Assembly: GCA_027186245.1 (NCBI GenBank)
Contig: CP114481.1
Location: 3,332,501-3,396,500, forward strand
Length of the DNA: 64,000 nucleotides
Reading direction: 5' to 3'
From: Coriaria nepalensis
Taxonomy: Eukaryota; Streptophyta; Magnoliopsida; Cucurbitales; Coriariaceae
Shown: in pieces, positions 37,917-48,429 of the stretch
How the letters are laid out: every line of letters starts with the position of its first letter
How positions within the stretch are numbered: position 1 is the first letter of the stretch
Made by a program: the position numbers and the translations under genes
The notes under the pieces: generated by a model
Told to the model about the DNA's origin: nothing
Database searches by the model: none
What the model saw: the letters and a program-made list of their open reading frames with translations, nothing else

Positions 37917-39060
37917 ATCTCCCACATGTACTAAAACTAATCGCTTCTAAATCTTATTCTCATCTTGTCAAAATGGTAAATAAACTTTTATTGGGAAATT
38001 TCCTTAGTGTGTGGTTCCGTTATGTAATAATTTAATCACTCGGATTAAAGTCATAACGAAGCAATACGTATTTTAGATTTCCGATGAGACCTTAGTTCCT
38101 TCGCTTTTGCTAGACACCATTGTAATCATAGTACATTACCAAGTGACTAGATGCTAGGAACTATTATAAGTTCAGCTGTAAAGATTTTCATCCAATACTA
38201 TTATTTTGCTTCATAAGCATTAATGTATTCATTTTTGTTAATTGTATTCTCTATTGTTTCCTGATTAGAACTCTTCCAACTAACTGATTCAACAATTAGC
38301 ATTAACCGATACATGATGTATATTTATCATTGACTATGCCCAATTAAAAGTTATAATATGTGAAAACTTTAATTTCAATTCGAAATTTCCATAAATATAG
38401 AACATACCTCTTGTTCTTCTTAAGAGGTAATAATGTTCCCGACCGCATTCTAATGATGTTCATCTGCATTGTCATTATTCATACTTGTAACACTTAGAGC
38501 ATTGGTCAACATCTGACCTCGTACACAACATGACATACATGATATAACCTATAGGCAAGCATATGTAATAATTCTATTACGCATCATATCTCTAATTGTG
38601 ACTTAGGCAACATCCTTTAGAAAGTGAGTTCTATGATATTTTTGTAAATAGTCATTTCTTGGAATCTTTCATACTAAATCCTTTTAGTACTTTGCTTATA
38701 CGTGAATGGGTTAAGCCTAACAATTCTTTTGAATCTATCTCTATAGATCTTTATACCTGTGGAAAAAAAATGCTTTAACCCATTTCATTTATTGAATTTT
38801 TTGATAACCACAACTTAATAGTTTGTTACAAATCTACCTCATTCTCAATGAGTAATATGTTATCAACTTATGCAAACAATAAATGTAATCTTACTTCTAC
38901 AAACTTTTTTGTACACACACATGGGGGGTTATCCATATTTTGAATTAAATAAAATGATTTGATTGTTTGGTCAAAACAGATTTCTAACTCCGAGAAGTTT
39001 GCTTCAGTCCATAGATTGACCGAAGTAACTGTTTTGTGTATTTTATGTGAAACATTTGTC
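37917..39060 (-). pseudogene. Copia pol remnant (reverse transcriptase to RNase H)
   Basis: Minus-strand reading from about 39060 leftward. A degenerate version of the conserved SIYGLKQASR...WN region lies at about 38970-39020. It is followed by VDNILLIENEVDL (catalytic YVDDI box altered to a VDNI form), a LLGLTHSRISKVLKGFSMKD stretch, and an RNase H region too decayed to delimit. A polypurine tract (ATCTCCCACATG on the plus strand, 37917-37928) ends it at the LTR. The 5' half of the element is missing. Confidence 0.72.
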
Positions 39061-40074
39061 TCATCTACTTAACTTAATAAGAATCCACAATGCTTACTAC
39101 GAGATAATATATGCATAACATATCAGTAGCATAAATGTGTTAATTAAGATGGATATATTATAAAATTTGCAATGATAAAATAATGAATGAAATAATAATG
39201 AAAGCTGCTATTTTAGATAAACAATAGAATTATATAAATATAAACTAGCCGACCAAACCAACTCTTAAATTAACAGTAACGATCACCGACGACTGGATTG
39301 CATTTTCATACCATTAAAGAAGAAATAAAATACAACAACAATTAATCCAATTCAATGTCTATGTTTTGCCATTCATCTCCCTTCCTTACCATCCCCAAGC
39401 AAAGTACAATACGTATTATGTACAAAAATATATATACAACACATAAAGAGACAAAAATACCCACACAAAAAATCGGTATTTACTAGCAGTACCATAAAAA
39501 TAAAAATAAAAATAAAAATAAAACCAAAATAAATAAATACAGCTAGAACAAAAAAGTGGGCCTATTAGCCTTTTTCTATTTCCTCTAGTGTTGCCTCTTT
39601 TCCAATTTCACTCTACAAAGGGTCAAAAAAGCCTGTCCGATACTTGGTTTTCTGGACCTCTTGGGCCTGCTAATTGGGCTGCACTTGGCCCTGGGCCTGG
39701 CGGCAAATTTGGGCGCCTCTTCAAAACCATATTCCCACCAAAATATATCATCTAGTTCTAGAGGTAAAACAAAATGTACTAAAAATTAATCAGAACTGAC
39801 CTACACTTTTACCTACCAAAAATGTAAAATCATATATTGCAATTAATCTAAAAAGACTTAATTAATTGATTAAAAAATATATACATATATATAAATGTAA
39901 AATCTAAAAACCAATTTAAAACAACGCTTCCTTTGATAATATCGATGTAAAGTGCTTAGGGTAAAGTGTAAACAATGGGCGAGTTTGATCCCGAGTTAAT
40001 TCAGAACTCATTTAAAACAAATTTAAATAAATAAAAAAGAAATTGGAAAACTTTTACTTACCTACGAGATGTCT
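39061..40074. other. 3' flank of the glycosyltransferase-like gene
   Basis: Non-coding, AT-rich. Contains an (AAAAT)n tract at about 39495-39530. The part from about 39560 to 40074 has higher complexity and is probably the 3' UTR of the minus-strand gene to the right. Confidence 0.4.
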
Positions 40075-41208
40075 TCAATCACGAAAAATGACCAAATCGG
40101 CGATGCTAATCAAATTTTTCAAGCAATTCGGTGTGAATTTTCTCGCGAACAAGTACGATTCGGAGTGATTCGAAACCCTAAGCTGATAAATCAGCTCCGG
40201 CGAGATTTCTGCCGGACTATACGTGTACGGATGCCCGTTGACTGTGCCGGTCCAATTGACCCGAGTCAGAGTGTATCTGGTCGAACCGTCCGGATCTGAC
40301 ATTGATATTAGCGTTGGAAAATAGTGTTCTTCTGGATAGCACTCATCTTCTCGATAACAAGGCAGTTTGAATTTCCTCCATAACGTCCGATCGGCGACGA
40401 CGACCAGCGCATGACGTCGTGTCAGAACGAAAAACTGAGATCCGACTCGAAACTTTTCGAACGGAATCTCAGGCATCATCGCGAACTGGCCTCTCGCCGC
40501 GTACCGCTTCCACAGATTCCGGTCTTTTGAGATGATCTCGATGAAGCTCTTGTAACGAACTCGGAAACCGAGCCGAGTCGACTCGGGATCTGACTCGGCC
40601 GAAGACGGATCGAATGTCGTGGAGACAACGAGTGAGTTGTAAACGTACTTGAAGGAATGAAGAGGTATACAGACCTGAGACAGCACGGCGAAGAACGCGT
40701 TGGCGGGGTCGTCGATGAGAGCAGTTGCAATCAGGCGGCGCGTGGCGGAGATGAGAGTAGGAGAAGCGCGGTAAGTTCGTTTCGCTTCAATGAAACGGTC
40801 TTGAAAGGCGCCTCCAGGGCGCGTGATATTCACAGAGGGATCGGCGTGGACGTACACATTGTAGAGATCTGAGTTGTTGGGGAAGAATCGGTTCCAGAGG
40901 GGAGCGAAATGGAGGTCAGAGTTAGTGAGGAAGAGGAAAGCGATCTTGAGCTTAGGGTTAGGGGAAGAGAGGTGAGAGTATTTAGACGGATTGTTATTGT
41001 TGTTAGAGAGAGAGATAGCGCGATGGAAGAGAGTGAGATCGTCAAGCTCGTCAGGGAGGGAGATAGGGATGGATTGGGGTTTAGGGGAGGAGGGGAGGAG
41101 GCGAGGGGCGAGGAGGAAGAGGATCGGGAGAGAGAAGAGGAGAGAGAACGAGAGTAAGAATGGGTTTGAGAACATGGAAGGGGAAGGGAGAGGGATGGTA
41201 AGTCTCAA
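40075..41208 (-). CDS. GT14 family (DUF266/Branch) glycosyltransferase-like protein
   Basis: A single open frame of 377 residues without introns. It is a type II membrane protein. A hydrophobic anchor spans residues about 13-39 (FLLSFSLLFSLPILFLLAPR), then comes a proline/serine stem, then the core-2/I-branching beta-1,6-GlcNAc-transferase-like domain (about 88-340). Family landmarks are KIAFLFLTN, YNVYVHADPS, FFAVLSQVCIPLHSFKYVYN, GSQFFVLTRRHA, CYPEEHYFPTLI, and a NW-x-G stretch near RVNWTG. Plant members act in the Golgi or other secretory compartments; their acceptor substrates are mostly unknown. The length matches plant DUF266 proteins (about 370-400). The first ATG is taken; Met12 (41175) would also leave the anchor intact. 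The coding strand is GC-rich relative to surroundings. Confidence 0.92.
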   Translation of the reverse strand: MRLTIPLPSPSMFSNPFLLSFSLLFSLPILFLLAPRLLPSSPKPQSIPISLPDELDDLTLFHRAISLSNNNNNPSKYSHLSSPNPKLKIAFLFLTNSDLHFAPLWNRFFPNNSDLYNVYVHADPSVNITRPGGAFQDRFIEAKRTYRASPTLISATRRLIATALIDDPANAFFAVLSQVCIPLHSFKYVYNSLVVSTTFDPSSAESDPESTRLGFRVRYKSFIEIISKDRNLWKRYAARGQFAMMPEIPFEKFRVGSQFFVLTRRHALVVVADRTLWRKFKLPCYREDECYPEEHYFPTLISMSDPDGSTRYTLTRVNWTGTVNGHPYTYSPAEISPELIYQLRVSNHSESYLFARKFTPNCLKNLISIADLVIFRD

Positions 41209-41580
41209 GGGGGGAAAGCGTGGGAAAGTGAAGGAAAATCTGCGGAACAGATTAGGTGTATGGTGGTCATGACTATGGTCTGGAATTGTAGAAGAGTTGG
41301 TGTTTGGGAGGTCGGAAAATTTGGGATTAGGGTTTGTGTCATCAAACTCTCGACTCAGAGACTTGCTCAGAGAAAGAGGTTCTTGTTTTTCCTAGAGAGA
41401 AGGAGAGAGTTGCAGAAGTCAAAAGATGAAGATGATGATAGGATGAATCGGTGAGATTGAGGAGTTGATGGTAATTTTGCCGTTATGTTTGACGGCGTTA
41501 TTGAAGGAGACCGGACGAGACTGCGAGAGAAAGTTTCGGAAGCCGTGAAAAGTAACGGGTTGGAGGAGACCTCATTAATT
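41209..41580 (-). other. 5' region of the glycosyltransferase-like gene
   Basis: Purine-rich on the plus strand and higher in GC than the flanking DNA. Likely 5' UTR and promoter. ORFs on the plus strand here are shadows. Confidence 0.4.
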
Positions 41581-41830
41581 ACTGAAATTGTGAACTAAAA
41601 GTATTGATTAATCTCAGTTTATGTTTAAAAAGTTAATTAAGTGAAAGAGCAGCTAAAGTTAATTACCGATGATATACTACCACTCGTATCGATTAAAATA
41701 GTTTATGAGATTAGTGTAGGTCTCTTTTAAAATATTTAGATTTGAACATATTTTAATCCAATGACATGATAAAATAATCCATCCAAAATCAGAGAAACAA
41801 AAAAATTACTCAAAATCTTGACTTTTATTT

Positions 41831-41877
<47 letters not shown>

Positions 41878-42246
41878 TTTTTGTTTATTTATTTATTTAT
41901 TTTTAATTTTTATTTATTTTACGGTTTGTTATTTGTTAGGGTTTTGTGGTATCAATAGTTAATCATAATTATGATATTTCAATTACAAAATTGAAATCAA
42001 ATAATTACACTTGTCAACTTTTATTAATTAAAAAAAATCAACAATATCATTTAAATTATGACTCTTCAATTAAAATATTAGTTGCTATATGCAATTAAAT
42101 TATGATATTTCAATTAAGAAATTGATAATAAGCAATCAAATAAAATAAAAACGTTTGTCAAATTTGTATTAATTCAAAAATTTATGAATACCTAATTGAA
42201 TATGTCACTTCAATTAAAAAATTATATCGACCAACTAAATTATGAT
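41581..42246. repeat. AT-rich spacer with (TTTA)n microsatellite
   Basis: A TTTA/ATTT tetranucleotide repeat runs from about 41823 to 41901 (about 19 units) with one interruption. The rest is low-complexity AT-rich DNA without genes. Confidence 0.8.
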
Positions 42247-43060
42247 ATAATGTGTTGAGAACTATCTTACACTTAAAAGGAAACTCTTGGAAAGTAAGTA
42301 TATAAAGAAATATATGTCATTCATCTTATTACTAATTGATTTTGAGATAGAAGTTTAAATTTAATATGGTATTAGAGTCAGACTTAAAATTAAGCAGATG
42401 TGTTCATATTCTATTTCGCAAAATGGTCATTCCACATTATGTCACTTCACTTGTTGGGCACTCGAAATGACTATCCACAAGTGAGGAGAAGTATCAGAAT
42501 CATCTTATATAACTTAAGGAAAATAAATGTAGTTGGTTTATAAGTAAATAAATTATCCTTCCTTTATAAAGTTTTTTATGAGAAAAAATAGTTGGACTTT
42601 AAAATATTTAATATAGTATCAGAGTTAGGTTTCATAGTCCACGTCACTCAAATAAATAAAAATTCATATGTAGGCTTAAAAATAATGTCACATATGAGGA
42701 GGCGTATTAAGAAATATCTCTTATCTAAAAGAAAACTCTTGGAAAAACTAAGTATGTAAAGAAACATGGGTCACTCCTCTAATTTTCAATTGATTTTGAG
42801 ATGTTCAAATTTAATATGGTACTAGAATCAAGATCCAAAATTAAGCATATGTATCCATACTCTATTTCGTAAAGTGTCATTATGTATTGTGTCACTTTAT
42901 TTATTGGGCCCTTTGAATGAACAACTCACAAATGAGGAAGCGTATTGGAATTGTCTCAAATAATTTAGGAAAAATAAATATGATTAGTTTATAAATAAAG
43001 AAATCACTCATAAAAATTTTTAGGAAAAAAAAATAATTCGATTGAATAAAATTTAATACA
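42247..43060 (+). mobile_element. Tandem TRIM-like array (four LTR-like units, three primer sites)
   Basis: A unit recurs at about 42270-42500 and 42730-42950: GAAAACTCTTGGAAA-like start, then AAATTTAATATGGTA, then ATTCTATTTCG and a GTGTCACTT-like segment. Three primer-binding-site-like sequences (variants of TGGTATCAGAGTC) occur at 42370, 42613 and 42818. Purine tracts like GAGGAGGCGTATT precede the next LTR-like unit at about 42483, 42697 and 42934. The spacing (about 110-130 bp terminal repeats, about 100 bp internal) and lack of coding capacity fit terminal-repeat retrotransposons in miniature, arranged head to tail and sharing LTRs. Confidence 0.68.
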
Positions 43061-43096
43061 ATAAAATTATTTTAAATATTTGTGAAATTCTTATAT

Positions 43097-43100
43097 ATAC

Positions 43101-43148
<48 letters not shown>

Positions 43149-43156
43149 TTTTTTTA
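43097..43156. repeat. (TA)n followed by a poly-T run
   Basis: TA repeat of about 33 bp followed directly by about 27 T. Located between the TRIM-like array and the copia LTR. Confidence 0.9.
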
Positions 43157-43521
43157 AGGAAGAGGAACCGAAAGTGAGGGGCAAGGAAGACTTGAATATG
43201 GGAACCTCACTCATAAAAACTTGATAGGTAAATAAATGAAATCGTATGGGAAGCAATGACACTAACTATGATTTTGTTAAGTGACCGGGTCAACGAACAA
43301 TAAATTTTTGCCTTACCGGGGAAGAAAGGAATGTATCAACAAGCAAGTTGAGGATAAAGTATATTAGTTCCGATCAACCCTTATATTATTATCATCTAGA
43401 ATTCAACCCTCCTTTTCCTTTTTTTAATCCTTTTTTCCCCTTTTTCTTCTCTTTATAAAATTTATCATTTACCATTTGGCTTTTCTAATAAAAAGATATC
43501 CACATTAATAAAGTTTCCTTT
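43157..43521. other. Spacer, no gene seen
   Basis: Low-complexity, pyrimidine-rich in its second half. Nothing recognised. Confidence 0.35.
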
Positions 43522-43765
43522 CTGTTGAAATAAGAGAAAAATAAGAGAGAATTACAAATTCAAATGTGTCTAAACTATATAAAGAACCAACATTTTATAA
43601 GAGAAGATGACATTATATAAGGAAAAAAAAACATTGTTTATAGGAGGAGATGACATTATATAAGGAAAAACAACCTTGATTGTAGAATCAATCTAAATAA
43701 GGCTAATATATCAAATCATCAATCAACCTAATCAAGGGAATATGTGTCTCTAATATATGCTAATA
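43522..43765 (-). mobile_element. Short copia LTR (about 244 bp)
   Basis: On the minus strand it starts TATTAGCATATATTAGAG, directly after a GGGAGGG polypurine tract (43766-43772), and ends CTTATTTCAACA. Inside it, a unit containing AGATGACATTATATAAGG is duplicated in tandem (about 43605-43624 and 43647-43666). It follows the RNase H remnant to its right. Confidence 0.68.
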
Positions 43766-44215
43766 CCCTCCCAAAAACATAATAAAGTATCAAAGATACC
43801 ATCTTGAGTTTGCAAATCAAATCACGATGATGTCCAAAGAGATAAACCTTACTGAAGATATCAACTAACTGACCAATAGAAGCAACATGATGTAATCGAA
43901 GCGTGTCTTATTTGATATGATGCCGATTGAAATGACAACTTATCTCAATATGTTTTGTGTATTCGGGAAAATATCATTATGTGTAATCTGAATAATACTT
44001 ATAATGTCACAATGAATATGAGACCTACTAGCAAGAAAAACACTCATAGATTATAATAACCATCGAATCCACATAAGCTCGGAGACAAAATCAATATAAG
44101 TTTGGAGACAGTATTTGCTAATGCTCGATACTTGGTCTCTGTACTAGAATGCGACAATAATATGCTTCTTACTTCTTTAAGAAAGAAGAGATGTACCGAG
44201 TAAGAAATATGATCC
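43766..44215 (-). pseudogene. Copia RNase H remnant
   Basis: Read on the minus strand: a region resembling TEAEYRALANTVSEL (here degenerate), IWIRWLL-like sequence, and HVASIGQLVDIF, then LICKLKMVSL before the polypurine tract. Many frame breaks. It is directly joined on its right to a family A LTR fragment, which truncated it or inserted into it. Confidence 0.68.
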
Positions 44216-44224
44216 CTTATTTAA

Positions 44225-44974
44225 TTAGACAATAGATTTACAAACTATTTTCATATCATACTACTTTGTGTAAATATTTCTTCAATGCATAAGGTATATC
44301 ATTTATAGAACATTCTTGAAAATATAGAGGTGATGGATCTCATCTTATTAGCTTACAGACTTTTCGTACTAGAACATATGCCCAGTATTTCATTCTTTAG
44401 TAACCATGGGATAGAGTCGCGTTAAATAATCTCAAAACATGATATCCCATGTGTGAGTATTGTGGTGATCTCATATATGATAATCACAAGTACCATCGTC
44501 ACCAGACAAATCTCATTATCAGTCAATATAATCACCAATGAGATTTCTTAAGTGATTAAATCTCTACTAATCACTTACATGTCTATCTTGATATTCTCTA
44601 ATATCGATGATCATGAGAATATCATTCTTCTTTCGAAAATGATAGTGCATGTACTAGTTTCTCTAGATAGTCATTATTTCATCATGATAATCTTATGACT
44701 AAAAAAATTTTGGATCTTAAACTTTAAGTCAACTTGGATCTCATCAAGTATGATGACTATCATAATACTAAGTACATGTTTAAGAATCGAAAATCTATCG
44801 AATATGCCATGCAATTATTATTTTCAAAATAATAACATCATGATAGATTATAATATGCTCAATTAAATATGCATTTAATTATGTTGATAATTTATACAAG
44901 TCAAAAGTGATTCTGATAAGTATTTGACTCTATCAAATCATACCTGATTAGTTTGACATGCATTAATACTTTCA
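44225..44974 (-). repeat. Copia family A LTR fragment
   Basis: It follows 8535-9327 in order, including ATAGAGGTGATGGATCTCAT, AGTGATTAAATCTCTACTAA and TGTGGTGATCTCAT. It ends CATTAATACTTTCA like the other family A LTRs. The sequence right of it is not a polypurine tract, so no internal region is attached. Confidence 0.75.
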
Positions 44975-45677
44975 CAATCATCATCTCCTATTTCACAATG
45001 CATAAAAGCATTCAAATTATTCATACGCAAAGTATATCATGTAATAGAAAGATTAGCAAAAACTAGTTCCCTCTTAACCATTTGATGGTCCTAAAAGAGT
45101 TTCGTTTTTAGTGTATTCTCAATATTCCCATCTTATGTAGAGAATTTTATTTCCTAAGAGCAAGCTTAGTTGTTATTAAGGTTTCAAAATACAACTTGAG
45201 AATTCGGAACCAATCACGTGAAATGAATTAGCTTATTGAAACTTCCAGAATATATCTCGATATGTTCATTCTTAAATCATTTAATATTTATACGGTTAAC
45301 CAAAATTCCTCAAATATTGTTCACAAGAAGCTAATATATACACAAACCTTAGGGAAGGCTTAACTTAGTATGAGGTCTGATTAAGGTTTAGCTACTCAAA
45401 CTCATTCTTAAGCATCAAATCTATTTTTCTGCCTCATTCTTCTATTTTGAGCAGTCTATATACTTAGTAATTCATCAAAAATAAACTATACCATATTTGA
45501 TTTTGGGATTTTGAGCATTGTTGATACACGACCCACAAATTCTTAGCCCGAAAATCATATATTTTGATCCCATTTCGTTCATGAAATAATATTTCTAACT
45601 TTATGCAGATTCTGTTTGCCATGTCTTTCCATATTGAGCATGCTATATTTAGAAATTAATCATAAATAAACAACTAC
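44975..45677. other. Intergenic DNA, no gene seen
   Basis: AT-rich without coding features. Possible further decayed copia sequence, but no motif is readable. Confidence 0.35.
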
Positions 45678-45836
45678 ACTTATGGAGCTTGGAATCTTAC
45701 TACTTATGCTACCTACACTTATGGAGCTTGGAATCTTACTACTTATGCTACCTACACTTATGGAGCTTGGAATCTTACTACTTATGCTACCTACACTTAT
45801 GGAGCTTGGAATCTTACTACTTATGCTACACTTATA
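45678..45836. repeat. 39-bp minisatellite, four copies
   Basis: The unit begins ACTTATGGAGCTTGGAATCT and repeats at 45678, 45717, 45756 and 45795, identical in all copies until the last ends. Because 39 is a multiple of three, both strands stay open across it, and the ORFs there are a product of the repeat rather than genes. Confidence 0.97.
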
Positions 45837-46539
45837 TATGTATAATATAGCCGAAAATCTAAATATTATGATCATGTTTGTCCTCTGGAACAACTCATCT
45901 AAGTGGAACAATTTTAAAATTTTTAAACTATGCAGAAAAAGAAAGGAGATTTTTCTTTTGGCAATTTTTAGTATTTAAAACACATGGTGGATTTAAATTT
46001 AACGGTTGTACGTGCATTGTTAATGCATGATGCCACCTATCTCTATCTTTTTTACCCCTTATTAATCAACCATATTACCTTAGCCCCCCCTCAAATTGAT
46101 ATTTATCAAACTTTATACGTCTTAAGATCACTTTAATTGTCTTAGTCCCTTCAAAATACTAAATATGATAACTTAATTCTTCACTAGGGGTAACAGGTTT
46201 AGGGGCTTACAATATTGATGAGTTAAAAGCATGCCACATCAGCCCACTCGCCGTAATAAGAGACCTAAATGACTAAAATTTTGATTTGATAATACATAAA
46301 TTAAAAAGTTGATTGAAAGTTTCTTAAAAATAAATTTATAAAAATTAAGTTATATAAAAATAAAAAATATAATTAATCCTAAAATATTTTGAGCTATATA
46401 CCATTATAGTTTAGAATAATAGCTTATATCATAGTTTATATAAATAAAATTGAATTTCACAAAGCTTTTAAATAAGTAAGAATCCAAATATGAAAATTCG
46501 AAACACCCGTATAACTATCTTTTCACAATTATAGGCCCC
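45837..46539. other. Intergenic DNA, no gene seen
   Basis: AT-rich sequence with no recognised features. Confidence 0.35.
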
Positions 46540-47200
46540 CGTGTAATTTTTCATCAACTTCCAACCAATTCAATAGCTTCCACAAACTTTTTAAGATGTA
46601 GGCTACGATCTCTTCCTTCAATCCTCCCATGAACGTTCCTAGGATTGCCTTCTCATGCCATCGTTCCACCCAATTGACTAACCATTCAAACTCAGCCACA
46701 AATTCAACATATGTTCCCTTTTAATTTATTTTACTTAGAGCTTCATTGTGGTTTTTGAAACGAGATGATCTGAATCTTTGAAGGATGATGCCTTTTTTAA
46801 ATATAAATTTTTCGAAACGGGATGATCGATGAGATCTTTTCTTTTTGTGACTTTTGGAACAACTCCCACCACTAATTAGCATCTCCCTCGAGATAAAAAG
46901 GAAGTTAATATCACTTTTTTCTCATCTTTGTATTTCTTTGGCATTGAAATACTATTTAGCCCGATCAAACCATACCGTTGGATCCGCCCTAGATAATCTT
47001 GGAATATCCATGTGAATTCTCCGATTATGTTTTCTTCGCCTCCACTCCTTAATGTTAGCATCCATATCAGATTCTTGAGAGTTATATCGAGAAGTCTGAC
47101 TCCTACTGCCAGCCCTTGCCACCCCCTCCCTCCCTCCGCCCTTTATTCCACCTACCTCTCTGATACTAATTGAGAAAACCCAATTCACCAACTCTGCCAA
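46540..47200 (-). pseudogene. Gypsy-type gag remnant
   Basis: Minus-strand reading gives MDIPRLSRADPTVWFDRAK, then, after frame breaks, YKDEKKVILTSFLSRG. Further left come NHNEALSKI, TYVEFVAEFEWLVNWVERW and AILGTFMGGLKEEIVAYI. This is the order of a plant Ty3/gypsy gag (retrotransposon gag domain). Only this part of the element is left. A different gag family from that at 22950-23853. Confidence 0.72.
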
Positions 47201-48429
47201 CGGTGCAGAACCAACTCAAATAACAATGTTGAGAATGATTTATTATTCCTCCCTTTAAACTTAATACAATTCTTCCTTAAATAACTACTCCCGTAAAAAA
47301 ATATTTTCATACAATCAAAAGATCATGAGAAAACACACCGTAAAAAAATACCTCACAGAGTTCAAACGCTACTCCCAAAGGTGATCACTGATCAAGATCG
47401 GACTCCTGCACAAAATCGCTCTTAGTAATACAGGACCGAACAAAGTAATTAAGTCTAATGCAATTCTAAATGGTGTAGCAAATTAATACCGGAGCACTCT
47501 TGAGCTGAACCGAATATTAAGAAATATACTCAAAAGTTTGGAATACTCTCAATAGGGTTTACTACTTCAATCACACTTATTTGAAACAGAGTGAAACATT
47601 ATATGGTACCGGAATTAGACATAAGCACTTTCATACTAAAGTATTAATCAAGTACATACTTCAGAATTTGGATCCTTCTGATTACAAAAGATAAAAAGAG
47701 TTGATGAGATAACTTCAAATTTACGGTGTTAATTTTATGAACATTTCAACCAAAACCAAGGCCGCGTATTTTTAGCAAAATATTGACTTGGAATTCCATT
47801 TGTATGAAAAAGGGCCGGAGAATATATATATATATGAGAAGGAAGTCACGTATCATGCTGTAATTAACGATCAATAAAATCCGAATATAAATCACATAAT
47901 ATCGCATTTAGAGATGACTGTCTCAGTTTTCTTCCTTTTTGTTTTTTCTTCTGAGGCATCCGGCTCCGGCTCCGGCTCCCAAACCACTTTCGAGACCAAT
48001 TGATAGCTAACCCCTACAAATAATTTCTATAGATTCCGAACGTAATGGACCTATATCTCAGTTAAGCACATAAGACAAGTAAATGAATATTAAGCAATAG
48101 ATGGATTCAAGCCGAGACGTTATTAAAAGAAGGCAGATGCGCTACCCAAACGTTTGTTATACAGTTCATCCCCTCTAGTTTGCTTCAAATTCTTCCGAGA
48201 TGCATTTTTTGAACAGAAATAGAAAATAAATTGATACAAAATCACATATTTCTGACAGTCACAATTACAAGAGTCGCAAATCAAACTCACTACTGTCATT
48301 ACCTCCTAGACAAGCCAATCTCCTCAACCTCTGACCTCATGCTATATACAAACTGACCACATGGCACTGCCTCAGTAGCTAATAATAGCCAGAGTAGCTT
48401 AAAATTCTTGGGATTCTTTCTGATGAGAT
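47201..48429. other. Intergenic DNA and 3' flank of the IQD gene
   Basis: No gene. A short GGCTCC triplet-pair repeat sits at about 47962-47979. The part from about 48130 to 48429 is probably the 3' UTR of the IQD gene. Confidence 0.4.

Noticed and set aside
40657..41272. Several plus-strand ORFs rich in Glu, Arg and Gly
   Set aside because: They lie antisense to the GC-rich glycosyltransferase-like gene and change frame without splice sites.
45660..45978. ORFs of 83 and 98 codons on opposite strands
   Set aside because: Both arise from the 39-bp minisatellite, which keeps frames open.
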